Shown piece by piece: positions 1 to 8,709 of a stretch of 64,000 nt of DNA (positions are counted from its first letter, which is position 1; each line of letters starts with the position of its first letter). Below the pieces are notes generated by a model. That model did no database searches. It was not told where the DNA came from and was given only the letters and a program-made list of their open reading frames with translations. The stretch is from Nocardioides caeni (GTDB lineage: Bacteria > Actinomycetota > Actinomycetes > Propionibacteriales > Nocardioidaceae). The stretch lies in contig NZ_STGW01000014.1 of assembly GCF_004912195.1 (NCBI RefSeq), forward strand, positions 28,359 to 92,358, in the 5' to 3' direction. The position numbers and the translations under genes were made by a program.

Positions 1-503
1 CCGGCGAGACGAGCGTCGGCGCGCACCCGATCACCACGGTCGAGACGATGGCGCGGATCGTCGCGTCCACCGAGCGCAGCGCGCTCGACGACCAGCAGTT
101 CGGGCGGTTCGACCGGATCGAGTTCGACCCGCACACGCGGGGCGGCGTGATCACCAAGGCTGCCGAGGAGGTGGCCGAGCGGACCGGCGCGTCGTACGTC
201 GTCGCGTTCACGCAGTCCGGCGACTCGGCGCGTCGCGTGGCCCGTCTCCGCAGCCGGATCCCCGTCCTCGCCTTCACGCCCGACCCGAAGGTGCGGGCGC
301 AGCTCGCCCTCAGCTGGGGCGTCGAGACCTACCTGACTGCGCCTCCGCTCGACACCGACGACATGGTCACCCAGGTCGACCACGAGCTGCTGCGCACCGG
401 TCGGGTCCTCGAGGGCGACCTCGTCGTGATCGTCGCGGGCAGCCCGCCCGGCGTCCCCGGCTCCACCAACGCGCTCTGGATCCACCGGATCGGCCAGCGC
501 TGA
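1..503 (+). CDS. pyk: Pyruvate kinase, C-terminal part (5' truncated by window edge)
   Basis: This is the last 166 residues of pyruvate kinase, the glycolytic enzyme that makes pyruvate and ATP from phosphoenolpyruvate and ADP. The reading frame is already open at base 3 and starts with GETSVGAHPITTVETM, the conserved segment that ends the catalytic barrel. After it comes the alpha/beta C-terminal domain (about residues 30-165), which in this family binds allosteric effectors. The conserved pattern VVAFTQSGDSARRVARLRS and the closing VVIVAGSPPGVPGSTNALWIH support the family. The internal ATG at 48 is not the true start. The gene ends at TGA 501-503, and the next 128 bases before the DUF779 gene hold no obvious gene. 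Confidence 0.95.
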   Translation, partial: GETSVGAHPITTVETMARIVASTERSALDDQQFGRFDRIEFDPHTRGGVITKAAEEVAERTGASYVVAFTQSGDSARRVARLRSRIPVLAFTPDPKVRAQLALSWGVETYLTAPPLDTDDMVTQVDHELLRTGRVLEGDLVVIVAGSPPGVPGSTNALWIHRIGQR

Positions 504-631
504 CGCTCGTTGCTGGCGGGATCCGCTCGCCCCCGTCGGCGGGGCGGCGTGTCACATCCGTACGCCGCCAGCCCGCGACCGCATCGCCCACAGCAGCAGG
601 TCCCGGGCCAGCAGTGCGACCTCGCGGGCGA

Positions 632-1012
632 TCATGCCGTCGCCTCGGCGAGCTCCGCGTGCTCCGCGTCGGTCAGCAGCCGCGACCGAATCAGGAAGCG
701 CACGCCGTGCGGCGCCTCGAGCGAGAAGCCGGCGCCGCGGCCCTTGACGACGTCGATCGTCAGGTGGGTGTGCGACCAGTACTCGAACTGCGCCTTCGAC
801 ATCCACACCGGGACCGCGCGGTCCAGGCCGACGTCGAGGTCGCCGAGGTGGACGTCGGCGTCGCCGACGAGGAAGTCGCCGTCCGGATAGCACATCGGCG
901 CCGACCCGTCGCAACAGCCGCCGGACTGGTGGAACATCACCGGCCCGTGCGCTTCGGTGAGGGTGCGGAGCAGCTCCGCCGCGGGTTCGGTGACATCGAC
1001 CCTGCTGGGCAC
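632..1012 (-). CDS. DUF779 family protein, companion of aldehyde dehydrogenase
   Basis: A 126-residue protein of the DUF779 family, which is often encoded beside acetaldehyde/aldehyde dehydrogenases; its biochemical role is not established. The start is GTG at 1012, preceded by a strong AGGAGG Shine-Dalgarno about 6 nt upstream; the longer in-frame ORF is only read-through antisense to other frames. A cysteine-rich patch, HQSGGCCDGSAPMC, at about residues 28-41 could bind a metal or undergo redox chemistry (inference). It lies 89 nt downstream of the aldehyde dehydrogenase on the same strand, so the two are probably one transcript and function together in aldehyde oxidation. Confidence 0.88.
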   Translation of the reverse strand: MPSRVDVTEPAAELLRTLTEAHGPVMFHQSGGCCDGSAPMCYPDGDFLVGDADVHLGDLDVGLDRAVPVWMSKAQFEYWSHTHLTIDVVKGRGAGFSLEAPHGVRFLIRSRLLTDAEHAELAEATA

Positions 1013-1101
1013 GGGATCCTCCTGGGCTGGTGGTGTCGGTGGTGCAGTGGTCCCCGATGCGGGGGACGGCATCCGTCCCCCGCACCGGATTGACGGTCGG
1101 C

Positions 1102-2625
<1,524 letters not shown>

Positions 2626-2691
2626 GGTGTGCTCCGTAGTGGTCGTGGTGGGCCGCCCGTGTGACGGCGATCACGACGCTAGGAGTCGGCA

Positions 2692-2708
2692 CGTTGCAGC
2701 TTCGTTGC
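2692..2708. promoter_or_regulatory. Candidate operator upstream of aldehyde dehydrogenase
   Basis: CGTTGCAGCTTCGTTGC, a direct repeat of CGTTGC, lies 67-83 nt upstream of the aldehyde dehydrogenase start. The same arrangement, CGTTGCA-N4-CGTTGC, lies 63-79 nt upstream of the adjacent GAF-domain regulator gene. Conserved spacing at nearly the same distance suggests a binding site for that regulator. This is inference from two copies. Confidence 0.5.
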
Positions 2709-2726
2709 GAGTCCGCAGGCCCCGGT

Positions 2727-2841
2727 GGTCGAGGAGCCCCGCGAGGAACGAGCGGGGCGTCACGAGACCGCTGTGGTCACCTCGCGGAGGTGGCTGCGGA
2801 CATCTCGTGACGCTCGCTGGCGCTCGCTCCTCGATGACCTA
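2727..2841. repeat. Dispersed GGTCGAGG...GAGACC palindromic repeat
   Basis: This intergenic block begins with an imperfect palindrome, GGTCGAGGAGCCCC ... CACGAGACC (2727-2769), followed by a related half-palindromic stretch ending near 2841. It belongs to the same family as the elements at 23.6-24.0 kb, 38.3-38.6 kb and inside the E2 gene at 58.5 and 58.7 kb. It sits between the dehydrogenase promoter and the stop of the regulator gene and holds no ORF of its own. Confidence 0.6.
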
Positions 2842-4056
2842 GCGCAGTTCGCGGTCCAGGCGGGCGATCTGGCCGTCGACGAGGGCGCGCATCGGCGAGC
2901 TCGACCCTAGGGCGGCCTGCTGGGCGAGCCACATCTCGTAGTCGTCGCGACCCCAGCCGGACCGGGTCCACGCCGACATCAGCTCCGGGGCCCGGGAGCG
3001 GAGCAGGGACTGGCGCAGCGAGGCGGCGAGCCCCTCCCGGATCCGCACGATGCCGGGTGCGGTCGAGCGGGGCAGGATCGGCCCGGCGTAGGCCTTCATC
3101 GCCGCGCGGAGGTCGCCGGCCGCCAGCTGGGCCTCGATGGCGAGCCAGTCACCGGTGACGGGGGCGGCGAGCCGGTAGGGGCGGCTGGCGAGCAGCTCGT
3201 CCCCCAGCAGGCCACGGAGCCGGTTGAGCTCGGCGCGCAGGGTCGACCTACCGCCGTCCTCCTCGTAGAGCAGCACGCCCAGCTCGTCCCCGGTCAGGCC
3301 CGTGGGGGAGGAGGCGAGCAGCGCGACGATCTCGCTGTGGCGACGGGAGAGGCGGAGGCGGGTGAGCTTGCCGCGGCCGTCGTCGACAGTCACCAGGGCC
3401 TCGTCGTGGCCGAGCAGCTCGAGCAGCAGGCGCAGCCCTGCGCGCCCGTCCGTGGGCGGCCGGGGAGGCGCGACACGGGCGAGCTCGGCCTCGGCGAGCC
3501 GGGCGGCCGCGCGCACCATCGCCATGGTCTGCGGCACGACGATCGCATCGCCGCCCGTCACGTCGAGCACGCCGAGCAGCTGGCTGCTGGCGGGGTCGTG
3601 GATCGGTGTGGCCGCACAGCTCCAGGAGCGCACGGAGGAGCGGAAGTGCTCCTCACGGGTGATGAAGGCCTCGCGTCCGGTGGCCAGGGCGAGGCCGGGT
3701 GCGTTGGTGCCGGCGAGCCGCTCGTCCCAGTTGCTGCCCTCGACGAAGCCGATCCGCTCGGCCTGGCGCAGCTTGTCGGGGTTGCCGCAGACCCACAGCA
3801 AGGTGCCGTCGGCGTCGGCGAGGGCCATCACGGCACCGCAGTCGCGAACCTCGCGGCCGAGGACGTCGTCGAGGAGCGGGAACACGCGGGCGAGGGGATG
3901 GGCCTCGCGCTGGCCGCGCAGGTCGGGGGTCTCGAGCGCGATCGGCGCCTCGGCCTGGGTGACCTCGACCCCGGCAGCGGCGGAGCGCTCCCAGGAGGCG
4001 GCGACCTCGGCGCGCATGCCGGGTGCGTCGCTCCTGCTCATGAGTCCAGTAGACAT
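2839..4056 (-). CDS. GAF-domain transcriptional regulator (AcoR-like sensor half, winged-helix C-terminus)
   Basis: A 405-residue regulator. The N-terminal half (about 20-190) resembles the sensory region of AcoR-type activators, with ASWERSAAAGV, then a GAF domain containing GTNAPGLALATG and the SWSCAATPIHDP segment. The sigma-54 AAA+ domain of true AcoR proteins is absent. Instead the C-terminal part (about 215-330) starts with LSRRHSEIVALLASSPTGLTGDELGVLLY and looks like a winged-helix DNA-binding domain, an architecture seen in actinobacteria. ATG at 4056 is chosen because GGGGGA lies 6 nt upstream; the longer frame runs into intergenic repeats. It probably controls the adjacent aldehyde dehydrogenase and itself. 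Confidence 0.85.
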   Translation of the reverse strand: MSTGLMSRSDAPGMRAEVAASWERSAAAGVEVTQAEAPIALETPDLRGQREAHPLARVFPLLDDVLGREVRDCGAVMALADADGTLLWVCGNPDKLRQAERIGFVEGSNWDERLAGTNAPGLALATGREAFITREEHFRSSVRSWSCAATPIHDPASSQLLGVLDVTGGDAIVVPQTMAMVRAAARLAEAELARVAPPRPPTDGRAGLRLLLELLGHDEALVTVDDGRGKLTRLRLSRRHSEIVALLASSPTGLTGDELGVLLYEEDGGRSTLRAELNRLRGLLGDELLASRPYRLAAPVTGDWLAIEAQLAAGDLRAAMKAYAGPILPRSTAPGIVRIREGLAASLRQSLLRSRAPELMSAWTRSGWGRDDYEMWLAQQAALGSSSPMRALVDGQIARLDRELR

Positions 4057-4118
4057 CGTCGTCCCCCGTGTGACCAGCGTCTCGTCCCGTCTGCCTCGGG
4101 CCCACGATCCGCCCGCAA

Positions 4119-4135
4119 CGTTGCATCGACGTTGC
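4119..4135. promoter_or_regulatory. Candidate operator upstream of GAF regulator
   Basis: CGTTGCATCGACGTTGC matches the site at 2692-2708 in both half-sites and in the 4-nt spacer length. It overlaps a perfect palindrome, GCAACGTTGC, at 4115-4124. The position 63-79 nt upstream of the regulator start suggests autoregulation. Confidence 0.5.
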
Positions 4136-4144
4136 ACGCCCCGC

Positions 4145-4219
4145 CGAGGTGCGCCGGTCTCTCGCGCGAAGTGTGGGGCTTTCTCGGTCGAGGTGCGGGC
4201 TTTTCTCGGTCGAGATGCG
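4145..4219. repeat. Short array of 22-bp repeats
   Basis: Three head-to-tail 22-bp units start at 4145, 4167 and 4189, with a partial unit at 4211. Each unit begins CGAGGTGCG or CGAAGTGTG and ends near TTTCTCGGT. The same unit family forms the larger array at 33828-33985. The array lies between two divergently transcribed genes and has no coding capacity of its own. Confidence 0.65.
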
Positions 4220-4261
4220 ACGAGGCGATGAGTACGGCGGCTGTCGGTGGTCTGAGCGAGC

Positions 4262-4744
4262 ATGGCCGACATGACCCCCGCCCCCCTCATCCTCACCGAC
4301 GTTCCCGCCGCCGAGCCCACCGTGGTGGAGGTGGCCGGCGACATCCCGGTCGTCCAGCTGCGCCACACCGCCGTCACGTTCGACGACCTCGGCAGCATCT
4401 TCGACTCCGGCTACTCCGTCCTCGCCCAGCTCGGTCCGATCGGACCCGGCTACGCGATCTACGACGGCGACATGGACAAGCCGTTCGACGTCACCCTCGG
4501 CTTCCCGGTGGCGCAGGTGCCGGCGCAGCTGCCCGACGGCGTCGAGGCGTCGACCTTCCCGGGCGGCTCCGTCCTGCTCGTCTCCCACCTCGGGTCCTTC
4601 GAGGACCTGATGCCGGCGTGGGAGCGGTTCGTCGCCCACGAGAAGGCGCCGCAGAGCCTGCGGGCGATCGAGATCTACGTGACCGATCCGTCGGTCACCC
4701 CGGTGGAGCAGCAGCGCACCGACCTGCTGCTGCCGCTCTCCTGA
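4262..4744 (+). CDS. GyrI-like small-molecule-binding domain protein
   Basis: A 160-residue single-domain protein resembling the GyrI-like / AraC effector-binding fold, as free-standing small-molecule-binding proteins do. The motif pattern supports this: an early VVQLRHTAVTFDDLG strand-helix, the central GPGYAIYDGDMDKPFDVTLGFPV, and a late IEIYVTDPS strand. There is no DNA-binding domain. ATG at 4262 is preceded only by a weak GAGCGAG; a second ATG at 4271 is possible. It is transcribed away from the GAF regulator and convergently with the HAD phosphatase. The ligand is unknown. Confidence 0.75.
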   Translation: MADMTPAPLILTDVPAAEPTVVEVAGDIPVVQLRHTAVTFDDLGSIFDSGYSVLAQLGPIGPGYAIYDGDMDKPFDVTLGFPVAQVPAQLPDGVEASTFPGGSVLLVSHLGSFEDLMPAWERFVAHEKAPQSLRAIEIYVTDPSVTPVEQQRTDLLLPLS

Positions 4745-4762
4745 GCAGCGCGCCGGTCAGGG

Positions 4763-5392
4763 TCAGCGGCCGGCCAGGTGCCGGTCCAGCCAGCCGGGGA
4801 ACGCGGTCAGGTCGTCGAGCACGACGTGCGTGCCGGCGTCCATCAGCTCCTCGCGACTGCACCCGCCCGTCAGCACCGAGACACTGGTGACACCGGCTGC
4901 GAGCGCGCCCTCGACGTCGTGGACGTGGTCGCCGACGTAGATCTGCGCACCCTCCCGCTGCAGCGCCGCCGCCTTGCCGATGCCCCACACCTCGCCCTCG
5001 ATGAGGTCGACGTCGAAGCCCAGGTGGTCGACGTGCCGCTGCACGTTGGGCGTGAACTTGCCGCTGATCACGACGATCCGCCCGCCGTGTCGTCGTACGG
5101 CGGCCAGGGACTCGTGCGCGCCCGGGAACGCGCCGACGGCGGGGACGGCGTGGTCGGGGTAGAGCACGCGGAAGCGGTCGACCGCGGGCTGGATGGCCTC
5201 CTCGGCCAAGTGCGGCTCGAGCATCATCGACAGCGGCGGGCCGAGCACGGCGGTCATCAGCTCGACCGGGAAGTCGACCTCGAGCTCGGTGCCGAGCGCG
5301 CGCAGCACGGCCTGGAAGCCGAGGGTCGTGTCGATGAGTGTCATGTCGAGGTCGAACCCGACGACCAGGTCTCCGCTCACCTCGCTGCGCAT
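4763..5392 (-). CDS. HAD-superfamily hydrolase, phosphoglycolate-phosphatase-like
   Basis: A 209-residue HAD phosphatase. The four motifs are visible: nucleophile and acid in VGFDLDMTLID (about residues 10-20), the Ser motif in VVISGKFT, a Lys near GIGKAAAL, and the acidic motif in IYVGDHVHDVEGA. The helical cap lies between motifs I and II. Such proteins remove phosphate from small metabolites; the substrate is not predictable here. The ATG at 5392 has no Shine-Dalgarno. A TAGAGT box 6 nt before it suggests a leaderless transcript. That box overlaps the edge of the adjacent MITE-like element, so the element may have changed this promoter. A GTG four codons downstream is an alternative start. 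Confidence 0.85.
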   Translation of the reverse strand: MRSEVSGDLVVGFDLDMTLIDTTLGFQAVLRALGTELEVDFPVELMTAVLGPPLSMMLEPHLAEEAIQPAVDRFRVLYPDHAVPAVGAFPGAHESLAAVRRHGGRIVVISGKFTPNVQRHVDHLGFDVDLIEGEVWGIGKAAALQREGAQIYVGDHVHDVEGALAAGVTSVSVLTGGCSREELMDAGTHVVLDDLTAFPGWLDRHLAGR

Positions 5393-5401
5393 GCCCGAAC
5401 T

Positions 5402-5564
5402 CTAGGGAACCACTGATCAATCCCGCCTACTGCGCGCCGCGATGCGGCACGCTGGCGGCGCCAGGGACGCTCGAAAGGCGCCCAGCCTGTCTTCGCGCCC
5501 CTGGCTTGCCAGCGCACTCGCCTCGCGACGCTCGCGACGGCGCCATTGATCAGTGCTTCCCTAG
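5402..5564. mobile_element. MITE-like element with 20-bp terminal inverted repeats
   Basis: The left end is CTAGGGAACCACTGATCAAT (5402-5421). The right end (5545-5564) is its inverted copy with 19 of 20 bases matching. The outermost CTAG on both sides could be a 4-bp target duplication, as is seen with some IS5-group elements. The interior of about 120 bp has no transposase ORF and is rich in internal palindromes (CGCCAGG, GCGCCC). This is the structure expected of a non-autonomous miniature transposable element; the parent family is inferred only. Confidence 0.7.
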
Positions 5565-5638
5565 GTCGCCTCGCACCCGGACCCGGTGTCGCCGGGCGCG
5601 ATTTCAGCGCCGGTTCGGGCTCCGGTAATGTTCCCCGC

Positions 5639-5728
5639 GGTGGCGTGTCCGAGCGGCCTAAGGAGAACGCCTCGAAAGCGTTTGTGGGCGCAAGTCCACC
5701 GAGGGGTCAAATCCCTCCGCCACCGCCA
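5639..5728 (+). tRNA. tRNA-Ser (anticodon CGA)
   Basis: A 90-nt class II tRNA. The acceptor stem GGTGGCG (5639-5645) pairs with CGCCACC (5718-5724), followed by discriminator G and an encoded CCA. The anticodon loop CTCGAAA holds CGA, which reads the serine codon UCG. A long variable arm (TTGTGGGCGCAAGTCCACC region) and the T-loop GGTCAAATC are present, as expected for tRNA-Ser. A strong terminator follows immediately. Confidence 0.97.
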
Positions 5729-5734
5729 GCAGCA

Positions 5735-5776
5735 CGAGAAGCCCCCGTCGAGCGACAGCCCGGCGGGGGCTTCTCG
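5735..5776 (+). terminator. Rho-independent-like hairpin after tRNA-Ser
   Basis: A 12-bp perfect stem: CGAGAAGCCCCC (5735-5746) pairs with GGGGGCTTCTCG (5765-5776) around an 18-nt loop. It has no clear U tract, which is common in high-GC actinobacteria. It separates the tRNA gene from the SelO promoter. Confidence 0.85.
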
Positions 5777-5808
5777 CGTCCGCCGGGAGTGGGTGCCCGC
5801 CGTCGCCG

Positions 5809-5814
5809 TACGCT
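5809..5814 (+). promoter_or_regulatory. -10 box of a leaderless promoter for selO
   Basis: TACGCT ends 6 nt before the selO ATG, and no Shine-Dalgarno is present. Transcription would start at or next to the A of the ATG. Confidence 0.45.
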
Positions 5815-5820
5815 CGAACC

Positions 5821-7281
5821 ATGACGACGCAGGCGACCGGGGCGGCGACGCTCCAGCACCGGTTCGCGACCGCCCTGCCCGAGCTCGCCCTTCCCGCACA
5901 GGCGGCCGAGGCGCCTGACCCGCGGCTCGTGGTCCTGAACGAGCCGCTCGCGCGCGAGCTGGGACTCGACCCGGACCGGCTGCGGAGCCCGGAGGGGCTG
6001 GGACTGCTGACCGGCACCGTCGTCCCGGAGGGGGCGACGCCGGTGGCGCAGGCCTATGCCGGCCACCAGTTCGGCGGGTTCGCCCAGCTCGGTGACGGGC
6101 GGGCGCTGCTGATGGGGGAGCTGGTCGATGCCGACGGTCGGCTGCGCGACCTCCACCTCAAGGGCTCGGGCCGGACCCGTTTCGCCCGCGGGGGTGACGG
6201 GCTCGCGGCGCTCGGGCCGATGCTGCGGGAATACGTCGTCAGCGAGGCCATGCACGCTCTCGGCATCCCCACGACCCGCTCGCTGGCGGTGGTCACCACG
6301 GGCCGCGGCGTCCACCGCGAGACCGTGCTCCCGGGGGCCGTGCTGGCCCGCGTGGCGAGCAGCCACCTGCGCGTCGGCACCGTGCAGCTCGCGCGGGCGA
6401 CCGACGACGTCGACCTGCTGTGGCGGGTCGCCGACCACGCCATCGAGCGCCACCACCCGGAGGCCGCGGCCGAGCCGAACCCCTGTCTCGCGCTCTATCG
6501 CGCCGTCATCGCGGCGCAGGCCGGGCTGGTCGCACGCTGGATGCTCGTGGGCTTCGTGCACGGCGTCATGAACACCGACAACGTGACCCTGTCGGGCGAG
6601 ACGATCGACTACGGCCCGTGCGCCTTCCTCGACGCCTTCGACCCGCACACGGTCTTCAGCTCGATCGACGAGGGCGGGCGCTACGCCTACGGCAACCAGC
6701 CGCCGATCGCGGAGTGGAACCTCGCCCGGCTCGGCGAGGCCCTGCTGCCGCTCCTCGCCGACGAGCAGGACCGGGCCGTGGAGATCGCGACGGAGGCGCT
6801 CGGCTCGTTCCGCGAGGAGTACGCCGCGTCGTACGCCGCCGGGCTGCGGGCCAAGCTCGGCCTGACCGCCTGTGACGACCTCGAGGCGATCGAGCGGCTG
6901 GGCACGTCCGTGTTCGAGCTGCTGCAGGCCAGCCACGTCGACCACACCTCGTTCTGGCGCCACCTCGCCACCGCTGCGCGCGGCGACAGCGAGCCGGTGC
7001 GTGGCGTGTTCCTCGACCTCGCCGGGATCGACGCGTGGCTCGAGGACTGGCGTGCGCTGTGCCCCGACGCCGACGCGATGGACCGGGTCAACCCCGTGCA
7101 CATCCCCCGCAACCACCTCGTCGAGGAGGCCCTCGACGCCGCCACGGCCGGGGACCTCGCGCCGCTGGAGCGGCTCCTCGAGGCGGTGCGCTCGCCCTTC
7201 GACCCGGTCCCGGGTCTCGAGCGGTACGCCGAGCCGGCGCCCGCCGACTTCGGGCGCTACCGCACCTTCTGCGGCACCTGA
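5821..7281 (+). CDS. selO: SelO/YdiU family protein AMPylase
   Basis: A 486-residue SelO pseudokinase, the family known to transfer AMP to Ser/Thr/Tyr of target proteins in redox stress responses. Family signatures include [18 protein letters not shown] (about residues 78-95), [28 protein letters not shown], and the metal/nucleotide-binding [24 protein letters not shown]. The length is typical of bacterial SelO. The C-terminus ends TFCGT, putting a cysteine at the third-last position, where animal SelO has selenocysteine. The gene follows the tRNA-Ser terminator, has its own leaderless-type promoter, and runs convergently into the HipA-like gene with a 25-nt gap. Confidence 0.95.
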   Translation: MTTQATGAATLQHRFATALPELALPAQAAEAPDPRLVVLNEPLARELGLDPDRLRSPEGLGLLTGTVVPEGATPVAQAYAGHQFGGFAQLGDGRALLMGELVDADGRLRDLHLKGSGRTRFARGGDGLAALGPMLREYVVSEAMHALGIPTTRSLAVVTTGRGVHRETVLPGAVLARVASSHLRVGTVQLARATDDVDLLWRVADHAIERHHPEAAAEPNPCLALYRAVIAAQAGLVARWMLVGFVHGVMNTDNVTLSGETIDYGPCAFLDAFDPHTVFSSIDEGGRYAYGNQPPIAEWNLARLGEALLPLLADEQDRAVEIATEALGSFREEYAASYAAGLRAKLGLTACDDLEAIERLGTSVFELLQASHVDHTSFWRHLATAARGDSEPVRGVFLDLAGIDAWLEDWRALCPDADAMDRVNPVHIPRNHLVEEALDAATAGDLAPLERLLEAVRSPFDPVPGLERYAEPAPADFGRYRTFCGT

Positions 7282-7306
7282 GAGTCTCCGCAGCCGCCTC
7301 AACCGG

Positions 7307-8359
7307 TCATCCGTGGCCGGCGGCGCCGACACGGGCGCGGTAGTCGTCCAGGACCAGGCCGACGTGGTCGAGCTCGCGATCCGGCACGTCGTTGGACCGG
7401 GCGACGGCCCGCCAGTCCTCGAGCACCTCGGCGATGCGATGCAGCCCCGCGGTCGCCTCGTCCTCGGCCATCCCGAAGTACGCCGCCCCATGGACCAGCG
7501 CGCGCAGCGAGGCCTCGCGACGATCGGCCCCGGCCAGGCTGGTGGCGCGCCCTCGCTCGAGGCGCGGATCGATGTTGATGTCGAAGGCCGGGGCCAGCGT
7601 CCATCCACCGCGGGTTCGCAGGAACCCGTGGTTGCGGAAGTGGTCGTCGGTGTTGTTGGCCGCGACGGTGAATGCGATCCGGTGCCACGTGGCGCGCAGG
7701 TCGGACACGGCGTTGGCCGAGTGGTCCTCGATCGCGGCGACCATGTCCAGATAGTCGTTGCCGGCGCTGCTCCGGGCCTCGCTCAGGGTGCGGACGCTGA
7801 TGTAGCCGAGGCGCTCCGCCGCTCGGTCGAACCTGGTGAGCATCAGGACGTGGCGGCCACCGACGTCGACCAGGCGTCTCTCGGGGACTTCGATGCCGCA
7901 TCGCTCGGCCAGGTCGAGGGCGGTCTTCTCCCACGCCATGACGTCCCACTCGTCGTCCTGGTGGGGGAACTTCGCGATGAGGAGCCGGCCCTCGTCCTCG
8001 ACCGATGCCTTGGGGCGAGCGCCGCCGAGCGTTGTGCTGCCGGCGTCGAGGAGGGTCTTGAGTGCCGCTGCCGTCTCGGGGTCGTCGTCGGCCGCCACCC
8101 GGTCCGCGGCAGCCAGCAGGTCCGGAAGGGCGACGAGCTTCGGGACCGTCGCGCCGGACACGAGGAACTCGCCGGTCCCGGGCTCGGCGTACCCGAGGTT
8201 GCCCTGGCGGGAGTGGTCGCTGACGCCGACGAGGAAGTCCACGTCCGTCACCGGGGGAGGTGCCTGGCCGGCGGCGGCTGCGTCGAGTCGCAGCTTCTTC
8301 TGCACGAGCCGGCGACCCCACCATGTCGCCGTCCCGGCGTGCACCGTCTCGCCGGCCAC
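7307..8359 (-). CDS. HipA-like kinase, toxin of a HipBA-type module (start region probably frameshifted)
   Basis: A HipA-family Ser/Thr kinase; family members phosphorylate targets such as glutamyl-tRNA synthetase and slow growth. Core features are present: GGARPKASV near the ATP site, the catalytic NNTDDHFRNHGFL, and the metal-binding AFDINIDP. Start assignment is difficult. An ATG at 8400 overlaps the antitoxin stop (ATGA) and opens MSLPRPTALEV, but that frame is off by one from the HipA body. Adding one base near 8369 would join it into MSLPRPTALEVHIDVAGETV. The GTG at 8359 is the best in-frame start in the sequence as given (350 aa). Either the gene uses this GTG, or it carries a real or artefactual deletion. 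Confidence 0.8.
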   Translation of the reverse strand: MAGETVHAGTATWWGRRLVQKKLRLDAAAAGQAPPPVTDVDFLVGVSDHSRQGNLGYAEPGTGEFLVSGATVPKLVALPDLLAAADRVAADDDPETAAALKTLLDAGSTTLGGARPKASVEDEGRLLIAKFPHQDDEWDVMAWEKTALDLAERCGIEVPERRLVDVGGRHVLMLTRFDRAAERLGYISVRTLSEARSSAGNDYLDMVAAIEDHSANAVSDLRATWHRIAFTVAANNTDDHFRNHGFLRTRGGWTLAPAFDINIDPRLERGRATSLAGADRREASLRALVHGAAYFGMAEDEATAGLHRIAEVLEDWRAVARSNDVPDRELDHVGLVLDDYRARVGAAGHG

Positions 8360-8396
8360 ATCGATGTGACCTCGAGCGCGGTCGGGCGCGGGAGGC

Positions 8397-8642
8397 TCAT
8401 CGCGACGGTCCCCGGACCCGCTGCGGCAGGATCTCGTCGGCCCGGGCGCGACCGAGATCGGTCTCGTAGGGATCGGTGGCGTCGATCGCGCGCTCGAGCT
8501 GACCGAGGGCGCGCAGCACGTTGAGGTAGGCGCCGACACTCACGCCGAGGTCGCCGGCCTGGAGCTTGCGCCACGTCGACAGGTGGCCGCCCAGCTCCGC
8601 GCCGGCGCGCACCAACCGTGCTTGGGGCGGACGCTTTGCCAT
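8397..8642 (-). CDS. HipB-like XRE-type antitoxin
   Basis: An 81-residue helical protein directly upstream of the HipA-like kinase, in the position of the HipB antitoxin. The sequence GGHLSTWRKLQAGDLGVSVGAYLNVLRALG (residues about 17-46) resembles a Cro/C1 helix-turn-helix. HipB proteins neutralise HipA and repress their own operon. ATG at 8642 was chosen because it gives a compact XRE-sized protein; the Shine-Dalgarno is weak. Its stop codon TGA overlaps an ATG at 8400 that probably was, or is, the toxin start. It is divergent from the esterase gene, with a 67-nt shared intergenic region likely to hold the operator. Confidence 0.78.
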   Translation of the reverse strand: MAKRPPQARLVRAGAELGGHLSTWRKLQAGDLGVSVGAYLNVLRALGQLERAIDATDPYETDLGRARADEILPQRVRGPSR

Positions 8643-8709
8643 GCGGTGCCCAGCAGGGTCAACCGCCCGGCAGACTGGGGCGTCGGTAGGGGGAGAAGGA
8701 GGAGGTGGC

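Noticed and set aside
5639..5728. tRNA-Ser as an integration site (att) of a mobile island
   Set aside because: No integrase gene and no duplicated tRNA 3' end was seen nearby. The adjacent MITE-like element is upstream of the tRNA and has its own ends.
7264..7281. Selenocysteine in SelO
   Set aside because: The third-last residue is a normal Cys codon, and no internal UGA or SECIS-like element is needed to explain the frame.
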